DNA of 64,000 nucleotides from Ramlibacter sp. Leaf400. Lineage in GTDB: Bacteria > Pseudomonadota > Gammaproteobacteria > Burkholderiales > Burkholderiaceae_C. Under the pieces are notes generated by a model. It was given only the letters and a program-made list of their open reading frames with translations. It searched no databases and was not told the DNA's origin. Below, piece after piece: positions 39,844 through 48,311 of the stretch. A program made the translations under genes and the position numbers. Each line of letters begins with the position of its first letter. Position 1 is the stretch's first letter. Location: NCBI RefSeq assembly GCF_001424545.1, contig NZ_LMQL01000013.1, forward strand, positions 165,755 to 229,754, given 5' to 3'.

Positions 39844-40302
39844 TCACTCGATGATGAACAGCGGCTGGCCGTATTCGACCGCCTGCCCGTTCTCGCAAAG
39901 GATCTGGGTGATCGTCCCGCTCTTGTCGGCCTCGATCTCGTTGAGGATCTTCATCGCCTCGATGATGCAGATGGTGTCGCCTTCCTTGACCTGGCTGCCC
40001 ATCTCCACGAACGACTTGGCGCCCGGGCTGGAGGCCCGGTAGAAGGTGCCCACCATGGGCGACTTGACCGTGTGGCCGGCCGGCGCGGCAGCGGGCGCGG
40101 GGGCAGCGGGTTGTGCGGCCGCCTGGCCGCCGAGGGCCGGTGCGGCCGCGGCCTGGGCGACGGGTGCGGGTGCGAACTGCTGCACCATGGGCACGCCGCC
40201 CTTGACGATGCGGACCTTGCCTTCGGCTTCGGTGATCTCGAGTTCGGAGACGTTCGACTCGGAGACGAGGTCGATGAGCGTCTTGAGTTTTCGCAAGTCC
40301 AT
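39844..40302 (-). CDS. accB: biotin carboxyl carrier protein of acetyl-CoA carboxylase
   Basis: AccB carries covalently bound biotin between the biotin carboxylase and the carboxyltransferase. The 152-residue protein has an N-terminal helical segment ([17 protein letters not shown]), an Ala/Pro-rich flexible linker of about 45 residues, and a C-terminal biotinyl domain. The biotin lysine is in [10 protein letters not shown]. The C-terminus [11 protein letters not shown] is typical. The 121-base gap upstream is relatively AT-rich and should hold the operon promoter. Confidence 0.97.
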   Translation of the reverse strand: MDLRKLKTLIDLVSESNVSELEITEAEGKVRIVKGGVPMVQQFAPAPVAQAAAAPALGGQAAAQPAAPAPAAAPAGHTVKSPMVGTFYRASSPGAKSFVEMGSQVKEGDTICIIEAMKILNEIEADKSGTITQILCENGQAVEYGQPLFIIE

Positions 40303-40423
40303 GGGCTTTGCCGCTTGTTATGAGGAAAGTCGGCGAATTTACAGCAAAACGCTGCGATTTTTACGTTTCTTCGCCGATTTTCTTGTTCGGCCGGGCGTCG
40401 GAAAGGGCGCCGAAGATGCCGCG
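40303..40423 (-). promoter_or_regulatory. AT-rich leader/promoter region of accBC-prmA
   Basis: The 121 bases between the TlpA-like gene and accB are much richer in A+T than their surroundings, including runs such as CGATTTTTACG on the plus strand. TTGCTG (minus strand, near 40346) and CATAAC (near 40318) are 19 bases apart and could be a weak promoter. No conserved leader structure was recognised. Confidence 0.35.
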
Positions 40424-40975
40424 TCAGGCCGCGGATGCCCACCGATCGAGGTCGGAACGGGACACTTTGCCCATTCTACGCTGGCGGATCGAGCCGTCCG
40501 GACCGAAGACCACGGTGAACGGCAAGCCGCCGCTCAGGTTGCCCAAGGCCTTGCCCAGTTCCGTCCCTTCCAGGCCGGCGAGCCCGATCGGGAATCGAAC
40601 CGGCGTCTTGGTAAGAAACTGGCGCACCGAGCTGGGCTGGTCGATCGCCAGTCCCACCACCTGCCAGCCGCGCGCGGCCTGCTGCTGCCCGAAGGCGTCC
40701 AGCAGCGGGAGTTCTTCCACGCAGGGCGGGCACCAGGTCGCCCAGAAATTGAGCAGCAGCGGCTTGCCGCGGAAAGCCGACATGGCCAGCGGCGCGCCGG
40801 CCGGCGTGGTGAAGATGGCCTTCCAGAACTGGTCGGGCGCGGCCTCGGCGATCTCGCCCGGCCGCAGTCGCCACCAGGCCAGGCCGCCGCCGGCTACCGC
40901 GGCGGCGGCGCCCACGCCCACCATCAACAGGCGGCGCCGGCGGACTTGCGCGCCATTCGAAACAGCCGTCGCCAT
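40424..40975 (-). CDS. TlpA-like membrane-anchored thioredoxin
   Basis: A 183-residue thiol-disulfide protein of the TlpA/ResA type, expected in the periplasm and anchored by an N-terminal helix after an RRRR cluster (RRRRLLMVGVGAAAAVAGG). The thioredoxin active site is WCPPC within LLLNFWATWCPPCVEE, and the cis-proline is in GGLPFTVVF. It may reduce disulfides in cytochrome c maturation or envelope proteins; the partner is unknown. The ATG at 40975 overlaps the stop codon of the upstream gene. Confidence 0.9.
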   Translation of the reverse strand: MATAVSNGAQVRRRRLLMVGVGAAAAVAGGGLAWWRLRPGEIAEAAPDQFWKAIFTTPAGAPLAMSAFRGKPLLLNFWATWCPPCVEELPLLDAFGQQQAARGWQVVGLAIDQPSSVRQFLTKTPVRFPIGLAGLEGTELGKALGNLSGGLPFTVVFGPDGSIRQRRMGKVSRSDLDRWASAA

Positions 40976-41562
40976 CACGCCGCCTCCAGCAGGGCGCGCA
41001 CCGCGCTCATGTCGCCACGCGGCACCCGCCGGCGCGCGTCCGGCTTGAGCGCGCCGCGCAAGTCGTCGTGGTCGTGGATCAGCAGGTGCACGCCCACCGG
41101 CTCGCCCAGGCCCGGGCACACGCTGGAGAGGCTCAGCGCCTCCACGGGCAGGCCCTGGAAGCCGGTCACCGTGCGGGCCTCGTAGTCGACGCCCTTGTCG
41201 ATCAGCGCGATCTCGGCCGATTTCGGGTCGTCGCAGAACAGTTGCAGGTAGATGTCGGACAGGCGCGTGGCCGTGCCGTTCCACACCGCGCCGGTCAGGT
41301 GCGGCCGGAACTCCGCCAGCCGCTCCATCCAGGTGAGCGCATGGCGGCGCAGGGCTTCCAGCTCCGCGGGCTGTGTTTCGCCGCAGAACAGCGAGATGTA
41401 TTCCCGCACGGCTTCCTCGACCGTGTCGTTGTCGGGCAGTGCAGCGCGCTGGGGCAGCCCCAGCTGCCTGACCGCGCGGCGCTTGGCCGGGCCGTATTCC
41501 AGGCCTTCCTCCACCACCATGCGCGCGGCCGTGGCGGCGATCTCCGATTGCATCGTGTCCAT
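40975..41562 (-). CDS. conserved hypothetical protein divergent from mpl
   Basis: A protein of about 195 residues with no domain I can name. It is mostly helical in appearance at the N-terminus (SEIAATAARMVVEEGLEYGPAKRRAVRQLGL) and contains LFCGETQPAELEALRRHALTWMERLAEFRPHLTGAVWNGTATRLSDIYLQLFCDD, read here in separate short parts as FCGETQPAE, AVWNGTATRLSDI and LQLFCDD. The segment GTATRLSDIYLQ recalls a nucleotidyltransferase-like pattern, but this is weak. Starts at 41565 (GTG), 41562 or 41553 are all possible. A CACAAT -10-like element lies at 41572-41577. It is divergent from mpl, and its stop overlaps the TlpA-like gene. Confidence 0.75.
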   Translation of the reverse strand: MDTMQSEIAATAARMVVEEGLEYGPAKRRAVRQLGLPQRAALPDNDTVEEAVREYISLFCGETQPAELEALRRHALTWMERLAEFRPHLTGAVWNGTATRLSDIYLQLFCDDPKSAEIALIDKGVDYEARTVTGFQGLPVEALSLSSVCPGLGEPVGVHLLIHDHDDLRGALKPDARRRVPRGDMSAVRALLEAA

Positions 41563-41639
41563 CACGACGGAATTGTGCCCTCGGTGGCAGCGGCGCGACG
41601 ATCGCGCCGCACATGCACGGACCGTGCGAAGGCCATCGC

Positions 41640-41645
41640 GATAAT
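41640..41645 (+). promoter_or_regulatory. -10 element of mpl
   Basis: GATAAT ends six bases before the mpl ATG at 41652, so the transcript would be leaderless or nearly so. No Shine-Dalgarno sequence is seen. Confidence 0.5.
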
Positions 41646-41651
41646 CGGCCG

Positions 41652-43028
41652 ATGCACATCCATATCCTGGGCATCTGCGGCACGTTCATGGGCGGTGTCG
41701 CGGCCCTCGCCCGCGAAGCCGGGCACCGGGTGACGGGCTGCGACGCCGGCGTCTACCCGCCGATGAGCGACCAGCTGCGGGCCCTGGGCATCGACCTCAT
41801 CGAAGGCTTCGGCGCGGACCAGCTCGCTCTCAAGCCCGACGTCTGGGTGGTCGGCAACGTGGTCTCGCGGGCCCGCCAGCCGGACGGATCGCCGCGCTAC
41901 CCGCTGATGGAGGCGATCCTGGAGCAGGGCGCGCGCTACACCAGCGGGCCGCAGTGGCTGGCCGAGAACGTGCTGCACGGCCGCCACGTGCTGGCCGTCG
42001 CGGGCACGCACGGCAAGACCACCACCACCTCGATGCTGGCCTGGATCCTGGAGCACGCCGGCCAGGCGCCGGGCTTCCTGGTCGGCGGCGTGCCGGTGAA
42101 CTTCGGCGTCTCGGCGCGCCTGGGCACCGGCCGGGGCTTCGTCATCGAGGCCGACGAATACGACACGGCCTTCTTCGACAAGCGCAGCAAGTTCGTGCAC
42201 TACCGGCCGCGCACCGCGATCCTGAACAACCTGGAGTTCGACCACGCGGACATCTTCGACGACCTCGCGGCGATCGAGCGGCAGTTCCACCACCTGGTGC
42301 GCACCGTGCCGCCCTCGGGCCGCGTGGTCGTCAACGGCCTGGAAGAGAGCCTGGCGCGCGTGCTGCACCAGGGCTGCTGGAGCGAGGTGCGCAGCTTCGG
42401 CGCGGCGGTGAGCGACTACACGGCCGAAGGCGACCCGGGCGCCTTCGACGTGGTCCTTCGCGGCGAGCGCGTTGGCCGGGTCGACTGGGACCTGAGCGGC
42501 GTGCACAACCAGCTCAATGCCCTGGCGGCCATCGCGGCGGCCGAGCACGTGGGCGTCTCGCCGGCCGCGGCGGCCCGTGCGCTCGGCGAGTTCCGCAACG
42601 TCAAGCGGCGCATGGAACTGCGCGGCGAGGTGCGCGGCATCAAGGTCTACGACGACTTCGCGCACCACCCGACGGCCATCCGCACGACGGTCGACGGGCT
42701 GCGCCGCAAGCTCGGCCCGGACGGCGGCCGCATCCTGGCGGTGTTCGAGCCGCGCAGCAACACCATGAAGCTGGGCACCATGAAGTCCCAGCTGCCCTGG
42801 AGCCTGGAGCAGGCCGACCTGGCGTTCTGCCACGGCGGCGGGCTCGGCTGGGACGCCCGCGAGGCGCTTGCGCCCATGGGTGCGCGCGCCGAGGTGGGCG
42901 ACACCATCGACCAGCTGGTGGAGATGACGGTGGCCGCGGCTCGTCCGGGCGACAACCTCGTCTGCATGAGCAATGGCGGCTTCGGCGGCATCCATGGCCG
43001 CCTGCTCGAGGCGCTGTCGCGCCGCTGA
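41652..43028 (+). CDS. mpl: UDP-N-acetylmuramate:L-alanyl-gamma-D-glutamyl-meso-diaminopimelate ligase
   Basis: Mpl joins recycled murein tripeptide to UDP-MurNAc in peptidoglycan recycling. The 458-residue Mur ligase starts MHIHILGICGTFMGGVAAL. It has the ATP-binding P-loop GTHGKTTT at residues 118-125, FLVGGVPVNFGVSARLG, EADEYDTAFFDKRSKF, and YDDFAHHPTAI. This set distinguishes Mpl from MurC. The in-frame sequence upstream lacks homology, so ATG 41652 is used. It converges on the next minus-strand gene, three bases away. Confidence 0.96.
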   Translation: MHIHILGICGTFMGGVAALAREAGHRVTGCDAGVYPPMSDQLRALGIDLIEGFGADQLALKPDVWVVGNVVSRARQPDGSPRYPLMEAILEQGARYTSGPQWLAENVLHGRHVLAVAGTHGKTTTTSMLAWILEHAGQAPGFLVGGVPVNFGVSARLGTGRGFVIEADEYDTAFFDKRSKFVHYRPRTAILNNLEFDHADIFDDLAAIERQFHHLVRTVPPSGRVVVNGLEESLARVLHQGCWSEVRSFGAAVSDYTAEGDPGAFDVVLRGERVGRVDWDLSGVHNQLNALAAIAAAEHVGVSPAAAARALGEFRNVKRRMELRGEVRGIKVYDDFAHHPTAIRTTVDGLRRKLGPDGGRILAVFEPRSNTMKLGTMKSQLPWSLEQADLAFCHGGGLGWDAREALAPMGARAEVGDTIDQLVEMTVAAARPGDNLVCMSNGGFGGIHGRLLEALSRR

Positions 43029-43031
43029 TCG

Positions 43032-44057
43032 TCAGTCGAAGGAAAGAGGCGCCGGCGCCGTGAAGTCGTGCGGCTGCAGCCGCGACGCCGACCCGCGCGA
43101 GTCCCGCACGCCCGAGGCGGGCAACTGGCTCGGCTGCTGGCTGTAGAGCGAGGAATCCGAGCCTTCGGCGCGCCGCAGCGACGCCTGCGAAGCGCGCTTG
43201 GGATTCGACGTGATCGCGCCCACGAGATAGAGCGCCGCCAAGTCCTGCGCAAGCTGCACGCCCACCAGGCCGGTGCGTTGCTGCAGCTCGGCGAAGGTAC
43301 CGGGCGCCATCGACAACTCGCGCAGCAGCAGCAGGTGGGAGTCGCGCAGCAGGCGCTGCGGCAGCCGCGGCGGCCGCCGGAAGTACAACATCTCGGTGCG
43401 GTAGCGGCGAGGCAGCACGTCGCGGACGGTGCGCAGCGCGTAGTGCCACATCAGTTGGGAAAGGCTGGTGTGGGTGAACTGGTCCGGCAGCTTGGCGTCG
43501 CGCGGCCGCGCGGTCCACATCGCATCCACGAAGTCCATCGGCGAGGCCGTGGGCAACACGGCCGCATCGCCGCGCAGGTCCACCACCGCGATCAGCGTGC
43601 CGTTGAGCGCCGTGACGTGGTAGACGCCGGAACCCAGCGCACTCTCCTGCTCCAGCACCTGCGAGGCGAGGCAGAACTGGGCGATGGTGGGGCGCAGCCA
43701 GGTTTCCAGGCGGCCCAGCACGGCGCCCACGCTTTCCGGATCTTCCAGGTCGAAGGCCAGTTCAGGCTGCAGGTTGCGCGGCAGCGGCCGGGCGAAGACC
43801 ATGGGGCGGTCCACGTCGGGCATGTTGATCTGGACCGAGCGGCCCGCCGGCACGCCGGAGGCGATGCGCAGCGTGGTGGCCGACAGGATCTGCGTGCGGC
43901 CGCCGTAGAGCCAGAGCGCGTCGGCTTCGCCGAACTTGGAGAACTCCCAGGTCAGCCCGCCCGGCGAGGCGTGCGGCAGGACACGACCCAGCATTTCCTG
44001 CTGCTCCAGGGAAAAGCCGGCCATGCCGATGCGTAGGAGCGGGAGTTCGAATGACAT
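43032..44057 (-). CDS. uncharacterised protein next to aroG
   Basis: A 341-residue protein that I do not recognise. It begins MSFELPLLRIGMAGFSLEQQEMLG. The middle has GVYHVTALNGTLIAVVDLRGDAA, and a C-terminal helical part (LLRELSMAPGTFAELQQRTGLVGVQLAQDLAALYLVGAI, in outline) looks like a winged-helix or regulator-type fold. Then comes a Ser/Gln-rich tail. No signal peptide or membrane helix is seen, so it is probably cytoplasmic. It lies downstream of aroG on the same strand but has its own promoter. The role is unknown. Confidence 0.78.
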   Translation of the reverse strand: MSFELPLLRIGMAGFSLEQQEMLGRVLPHASPGGLTWEFSKFGEADALWLYGGRTQILSATTLRIASGVPAGRSVQINMPDVDRPMVFARPLPRNLQPELAFDLEDPESVGAVLGRLETWLRPTIAQFCLASQVLEQESALGSGVYHVTALNGTLIAVVDLRGDAAVLPTASPMDFVDAMWTARPRDAKLPDQFTHTSLSQLMWHYALRTVRDVLPRRYRTEMLYFRRPPRLPQRLLRDSHLLLLRELSMAPGTFAELQQRTGLVGVQLAQDLAALYLVGAITSNPKRASQASLRRAEGSDSSLYSQQPSQLPASGVRDSRGSASRLQPHDFTAPAPLSFD

Positions 44058-44106
44058 GGGGTACTGCCTTTGCCGGTCCGCTCGCGCGAAGCCGGCAGGA
44101 GCAACC

Positions 44107-44135
44107 AATGTAGTGGCACTGTTACGGGGTGTAAA
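44107..44135 (-). promoter_or_regulatory. sigma-70 promoter of the gene at 43032-44057
   Basis: On the minus strand, TTTACA (44135-44130), a 17-base spacer and TACATT (44112-44107) form a good promoter about 50 bases before the ATG at 44057. An inverted repeat GCACTGTT (44116-44123) / AACAGTGC (44139-44146) spans the -35 element and could be an operator. Confidence 0.55.
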
Positions 44136-44146
44136 GCAAACAGTGC
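44116..44146. repeat. 8-bp inverted repeat across a promoter
   Basis: GCACTGTT and AACAGTGC are perfect inverted arms with centres 23 bases apart. On the plus strand the right arm is followed by AGGTTTTTT, which would look like a terminator, but no plus-strand gene lies upstream within 1 kb. A protein-binding operator is the alternative. Confidence 0.4.
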
Positions 44147-44156
44147 AGGTTTTTTG

Positions 44157-45278
<1,122 letters not shown>

Positions 45279-45313
45279 CGTGGGCTCCTGTGCGGGATGA
45301 GGGTGGACGAAAA

Positions 45314-45342
45314 AAAACCGCCGGGGGGTTCCCGGCGGTTTT
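45314..45342 (-). terminator. attenuator terminator upstream of aroG
   Basis: On the minus strand, AAAACCGCCGGG (45342-45331) and CCCGGCGGTTTT (45325-45314) form a 12-bp stem with a five-base loop, followed by four more U (to 45310). It is a strong intrinsic terminator placed between the leader peptide and aroG. Its 5' arm can instead pair with CCCGGCGGT at 45394-45386 in the leader reading frame. Confidence 0.9.
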
Positions 45343-45373
45343 CTGAGGTTCCTTGCGCTTCTTGCGGATACGC

Positions 45374-45442
45374 CTAGGACTCTCGACCGCCGGGGTCAGA
45401 GAACCAGAAATAACCAAAAAAGAAGACGCTTTGCTTGCGCAT
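45374..45442 (-). CDS. aromatic-rich leader peptide of aroG
   Basis: A 22-codon frame starting MRKQSV, with the run FFFGYFWF at residues 7-14 and ending DPGGRES. It has five phenylalanine codons (two of them TTT, rare in this genome), one tyrosine and one tryptophan. It lies between a promoter and the aroG terminator, the arrangement of a transcription attenuator. Codons 16-19 (GAC CCC GGC GGT) contain the antiterminator segment. If ribosomes stall at the Phe run, this segment is free to pair with the 5' arm of the terminator; if they reach the stop codon they cover it. No Shine-Dalgarno sequence is seen, and the start lies about two bases from the predicted transcript start. Confidence 0.85.
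   Translation of the reverse strand: MRKQSVFFFGYFWFSDPGGRES
45386..45394 (-). promoter_or_regulatory. antiterminator segment of the aroG leader
   Basis: CCCGGCGGT in codons 17-19 of the leader peptide is complementary to ACCGCCGGG (45339-45331), the 5' arm of the terminator. GGTT at 45405-45402 can add four pairs with the following AACC, leaving a seven-base bulge. This pairing excludes the terminator. Confidence 0.75.
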
Positions 45443-45450
45443 GACGAGGG

Positions 45451-45478
45451 ACTCTAACACAGCGCTTTTGATGTGCAA
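45451..45478 (-). promoter_or_regulatory. promoter of the aroG leader
   Basis: On the minus strand, TTGCAC (45478-45473), a 16-base spacer and TAGAGT (45456-45451) form a promoter that begins right after the tldD stop codon. The -10 element ends eight bases before the leader-peptide ATG at 45442. Confidence 0.6.
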
Positions 45479-45480
45479 GC

Positions 45481-46941
45481 TCAGGCCGTGCCGCCCACGG
45501 TCAGGCCGTCGATGCGCAAGGTGGGCTGGCCCACGCCCACGGGCACGCTCTGGCCTTCCTTGCCGCAGGTGCCCACGCCGCTGTCCAGCCGCATGTCGTT
45601 GCCGATCATGGACACGCGGGTCAGCGCATCGGGACCGTTGCCCACGATGGTGGCGCCCTTGACCGGGTACTGGATCTTCCCGTTCTCGACCCAGAAGGCC
45701 TCGCTGGCGGAGAAGACGAACTTGCCCGAGGTGATGTCGACCTGCCCCCCGCCGAAGTTGGTGGCGTACAGGCCCTTCTTGATGCTGGCCACGATCTCGT
45801 CGGGCGCCTTGTCGCCGCCCAGCATGTAGGTGTTGGTCATGCGCGGCATCGGGATGTGGGCGTAGCTCTCGCGCCGGCCGTTGCCCGTGGGCGCTACGCC
45901 CATCAGGCGGGCGTTGAGCGAGTCCTGGATGTAGCCGCGCAGGATGCCGTCCTCGATCAGCACGTTGCGCTGGCTCGCGTTGCCCTCGTCGTCGACGTTG
46001 AGCGAGCCGCGCCGGTCGGAGATGGTGCCGTCGTCCAGCACGGTGACGCCCCTGGCCGCCACTCGCTGGCCCACGCGCCCGGAGAAGGCGCTCGATCCCT
46101 TGCGGTTGAAGTCCCCCTCCAGCCCGTGGCCGATGGCCTCGTGCAGCAGGATGCCGGGCCAGCCGGGGCCGAGCACGACCGTCATCTCGCCGGCCGGCGC
46201 CGGCCGCGACTCCAGGTTGGTCAGTGCCGCCTTCACCGCGTCGTCCACGTACTCCTGCACGTGCTGCTCGTCGAAGTAGGCCAGGCCGAAGCGCCCGCCG
46301 CCGCCGCTGGAGCCCACCTCGCGGCGGCCGTTCTGCTCGGCGATCACCGTGATCGACATCCGCACCAGCGGCCGCACGTCGGCGGCCAGCGTGCCGTCGG
46401 CACGGGCCACCATCACCACGTCCCATTCGCTGGCCAGGCCGGCCATCACCTGCACGATGCGCGGGTCCTTGGCGCGGGCGAGCTTCTCCGCCCGCTCCAG
46501 CAGCTGCACCTTGGCGGTGCTGTCGAGCGTGGCGATCGGGTCCACCGCGGGATAGAGCGAGCGGCTGGACGCGACCTTCTTGTCGGCCGCCTTGGCCCGG
46601 CCCGAGCGCGCGGCCGAGGAGATCGAGCGCACCGTGCGCGCCGCATCCAGCAGCGAGGCCTCGGAGATGTCGTCGGAATAGGCGAAGGCGGTCTTCTCGC
46701 CGCTCACGGCGCGCACGCCGACGCCCTGGTCGATGCTGAAGCTGCCGGTCTTGACGATGCCTTCCTCCAGGCTCCAGCCCTCGCTGCGCGTGTACTGGAA
46801 ATAGAGGTCCGCATCGTCGACCTGGTGGGCCGTGATCTCGGCCAGGGCGCGCGACAGATGGGTTTCGTCGAGGCCGAACGGCTCGAGCAGGAGGCGCTGC
46901 GCGGTGGCCAGGCGCTCCAGGGTGGGTTCGCGGGAGATCAT
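45481..46941 (-). CDS. tldD: metalloprotease TldD
   Basis: TldD with TldE forms a metalloprotease that degrades small unfolded peptides, matures microcin B17 in E. coli, and acts with antitoxins. The 486-residue protein has the zinc site HEAIGH at residues 267-272 (an HExxxH motif) within LLHEAIGHGLEGDFNRKGSS. It ends with a family-typical LRIDGLTVGGTA. No TldE partner lies in the window. A TAGAAT element six bases before the ATG suggests its own start of transcription. Confidence 0.96.
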   Translation of the reverse strand: MISREPTLERLATAQRLLLEPFGLDETHLSRALAEITAHQVDDADLYFQYTRSEGWSLEEGIVKTGSFSIDQGVGVRAVSGEKTAFAYSDDISEASLLDAARTVRSISSAARSGRAKAADKKVASSRSLYPAVDPIATLDSTAKVQLLERAEKLARAKDPRIVQVMAGLASEWDVVMVARADGTLAADVRPLVRMSITVIAEQNGRREVGSSGGGGRFGLAYFDEQHVQEYVDDAVKAALTNLESRPAPAGEMTVVLGPGWPGILLHEAIGHGLEGDFNRKGSSAFSGRVGQRVAARGVTVLDDGTISDRRGSLNVDDEGNASQRNVLIEDGILRGYIQDSLNARLMGVAPTGNGRRESYAHIPMPRMTNTYMLGGDKAPDEIVASIKKGLYATNFGGGQVDITSGKFVFSASEAFWVENGKIQYPVKGATIVGNGPDALTRVSMIGNDMRLDSGVGTCGKEGQSVPVGVGQPTLRIDGLTVGGTA

Positions 46942-46947
46942 CGGGGG

Positions 46948-46953
46948 ATTCTA
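46948..46953 (-). promoter_or_regulatory. -10 element of tldD
   Basis: TAGAAT on the minus strand (five of six consensus bases) ends six bases before the tldD ATG at 46941, in the 44-base gap after the upstream kinase gene. It again suggests a leaderless message. Confidence 0.45.
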
Positions 46954-46985
46954 GGCATCCCGCAGGACCCCTGCGGCCGCACGGG

Positions 46986-48311
46986 TCAGCGCTGCTGGGC
47001 CAGGGTGCGAAGCAGCTGGCGCGACTGCAGTTCCGACAGGAAGCCCTGCGCGCCGTCGAAGCGATCCTGCGGCGCCTTGGCCATCAGCCGGTCCAGGATG
47101 GGCTGCAGCGCCGCGTGCTCGGACGGCAGGATCGGCGTGGGGGCGTTCAGGTGCTGCGCCAGCAGCTGGTCCAGCGTGTCGGCCCGGAAGGGGCGCTGGC
47201 CGGCGAGCATCTCGAACATCATCACGCCCAGGCTGTAGAGGTCCGACGCCGCCGTGATCTCGCGCCCGGCCGCCTGCTCGGGGCTCAGGTAGTAGGGCGT
47301 ACCGACGATGTCACCGTGCCGCGTCTGGCTCAGGGCCAGGTTGTCGGCCTGCAGCAGCGACTTGGCGATGCCGAAATCGGCCAGCGCCACCGTGTGGTCG
47401 GCCCGCCGCATGATGTTCTCGGGCTTGAGGTCGCGGTGGATCACGCCCAGCGCGTGGATCGCGGCCAGCGCCCGCGCCACCTGCTCCAGCACGTCCAGCA
47501 CCCGCTGCTGCGGCATGCCGGCGCTGAGCTCCGAGCGCAGGTCGCCGCGCGGGAAGTACTCCATCGCGATGTACGCGTGGTCGTCGGTGAAGCCCTGGTC
47601 GTGGATGCGCACCACGTTCGGATGCTCGATCCGCGACAGCAGCGTGTACTCCTGGATGAAGCGCGACAGGTGCTCGGTCGCGCGCTGGCCGCCGGCGTCC
47701 AGCACCTTGAGCACCACCGCCAGGCCGTCGTGTTCGCGCTCCGCCAGGTACACCTGCGTCATGCCGCCGGCGCCGATCCTGCGCGTCATCCGGTAGCCAC
47801 GCAGCCGAAGCAGCTCCTGGCCCGGCTCCAAGTCGTGCGCCTTGGGCGCGGTCGGCCGCGACCGCGGATCTCCACCACGTCCACCGTGGCCGGTCGTGCC
47901 GCGCACCTCGCCGACGGCCTGCTCGATGCTCTGCTGAAGCCGGCCCTTGCGGCGCAGCAGGCCCTGCAGCGCCTCCATCAGTTCGACGCGGGTGAAGGGC
48001 TTGGCCAGGTAGTCGTCGGCGCCGGCCGTCATGCCGCGCCGCATGCTGGCGCGGTCGTCCAGGGCGGTGAGCAGCATCACGGGCGTGGACGCCAGTTGGT
48101 CGTCGGCCCGGATCGCCCCGAGCAGCGCGAAGCCGTCCATCTCGGGCATGCCGATGTCGGAGATCACGATGTCGGGCCGCACCTCGCGGGCCCGCGCCAG
48201 GCCGGCGGCGCCGTCGACCGCCGCGACGACCTCGAACCCTTCGAGCTTGAGCAGCCGCGCGATGTTGGCGCGGATCGCGTCGTCGTCCTCCACCACCAGG
48301 ATGGTGGTCAT
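46986..48311 (-). CDS. response regulator receiver domain fused to a Ser/Thr protein kinase
   Basis: A 441-residue fusion. Residues 1-125 form a CheY-like receiver with phospho-acceptor D52 (DIVISDIGMPEMDG), the acidic pair near residues 8-11 and K near DYLAKPF. A linker of about 45 residues leads to a Hanks-type kinase with a glycine loop (IGAGGMTQVYLAE), the ATP-anchoring lysine in VVLKVLD, the catalytic HRDLKPEN at about 290-297 and DFGIAKS. It thus joins two-component and Ser/Thr signalling in one soluble protein. It overlaps the upstream dehydrogenase gene (ATGA). Substrates and the cognate histidine kinase are unknown. Confidence 0.93.
   Translation of the reverse strand: MTTILVVEDDDAIRANIARLLKLEGFEVVAAVDGAAGLARAREVRPDIVISDIGMPEMDGFALLGAIRADDQLASTPVMLLTALDDRASMRRGMTAGADDYLAKPFTRVELMEALQGLLRRKGRLQQSIEQAVGEVRGTTGHGGRGGDPRSRPTAPKAHDLEPGQELLRLRGYRMTRRIGAGGMTQVYLAEREHDGLAVVLKVLDAGGQRATEHLSRFIQEYTLLSRIEHPNVVRIHDQGFTDDHAYIAMEYFPRGDLRSELSAGMPQQRVLDVLEQVARALAAIHALGVIHRDLKPENIMRRADHTVALADFGIAKSLLQADNLALSQTRHGDIVGTPYYLSPEQAAGREITAASDLYSLGVMMFEMLAGQRPFRADTLDQLLAQHLNAPTPILPSEHAALQPILDRLMAKAPQDRFDGAQGFLSELQSRQLLRTLAQQR

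Noticed and set aside
40975..41562. Calling this gene a UDP-N-acetylmuramate ligase because it neighbours mpl
   Set aside because: It has no Mur ligase motif; such names would only carry over from the neighbour.
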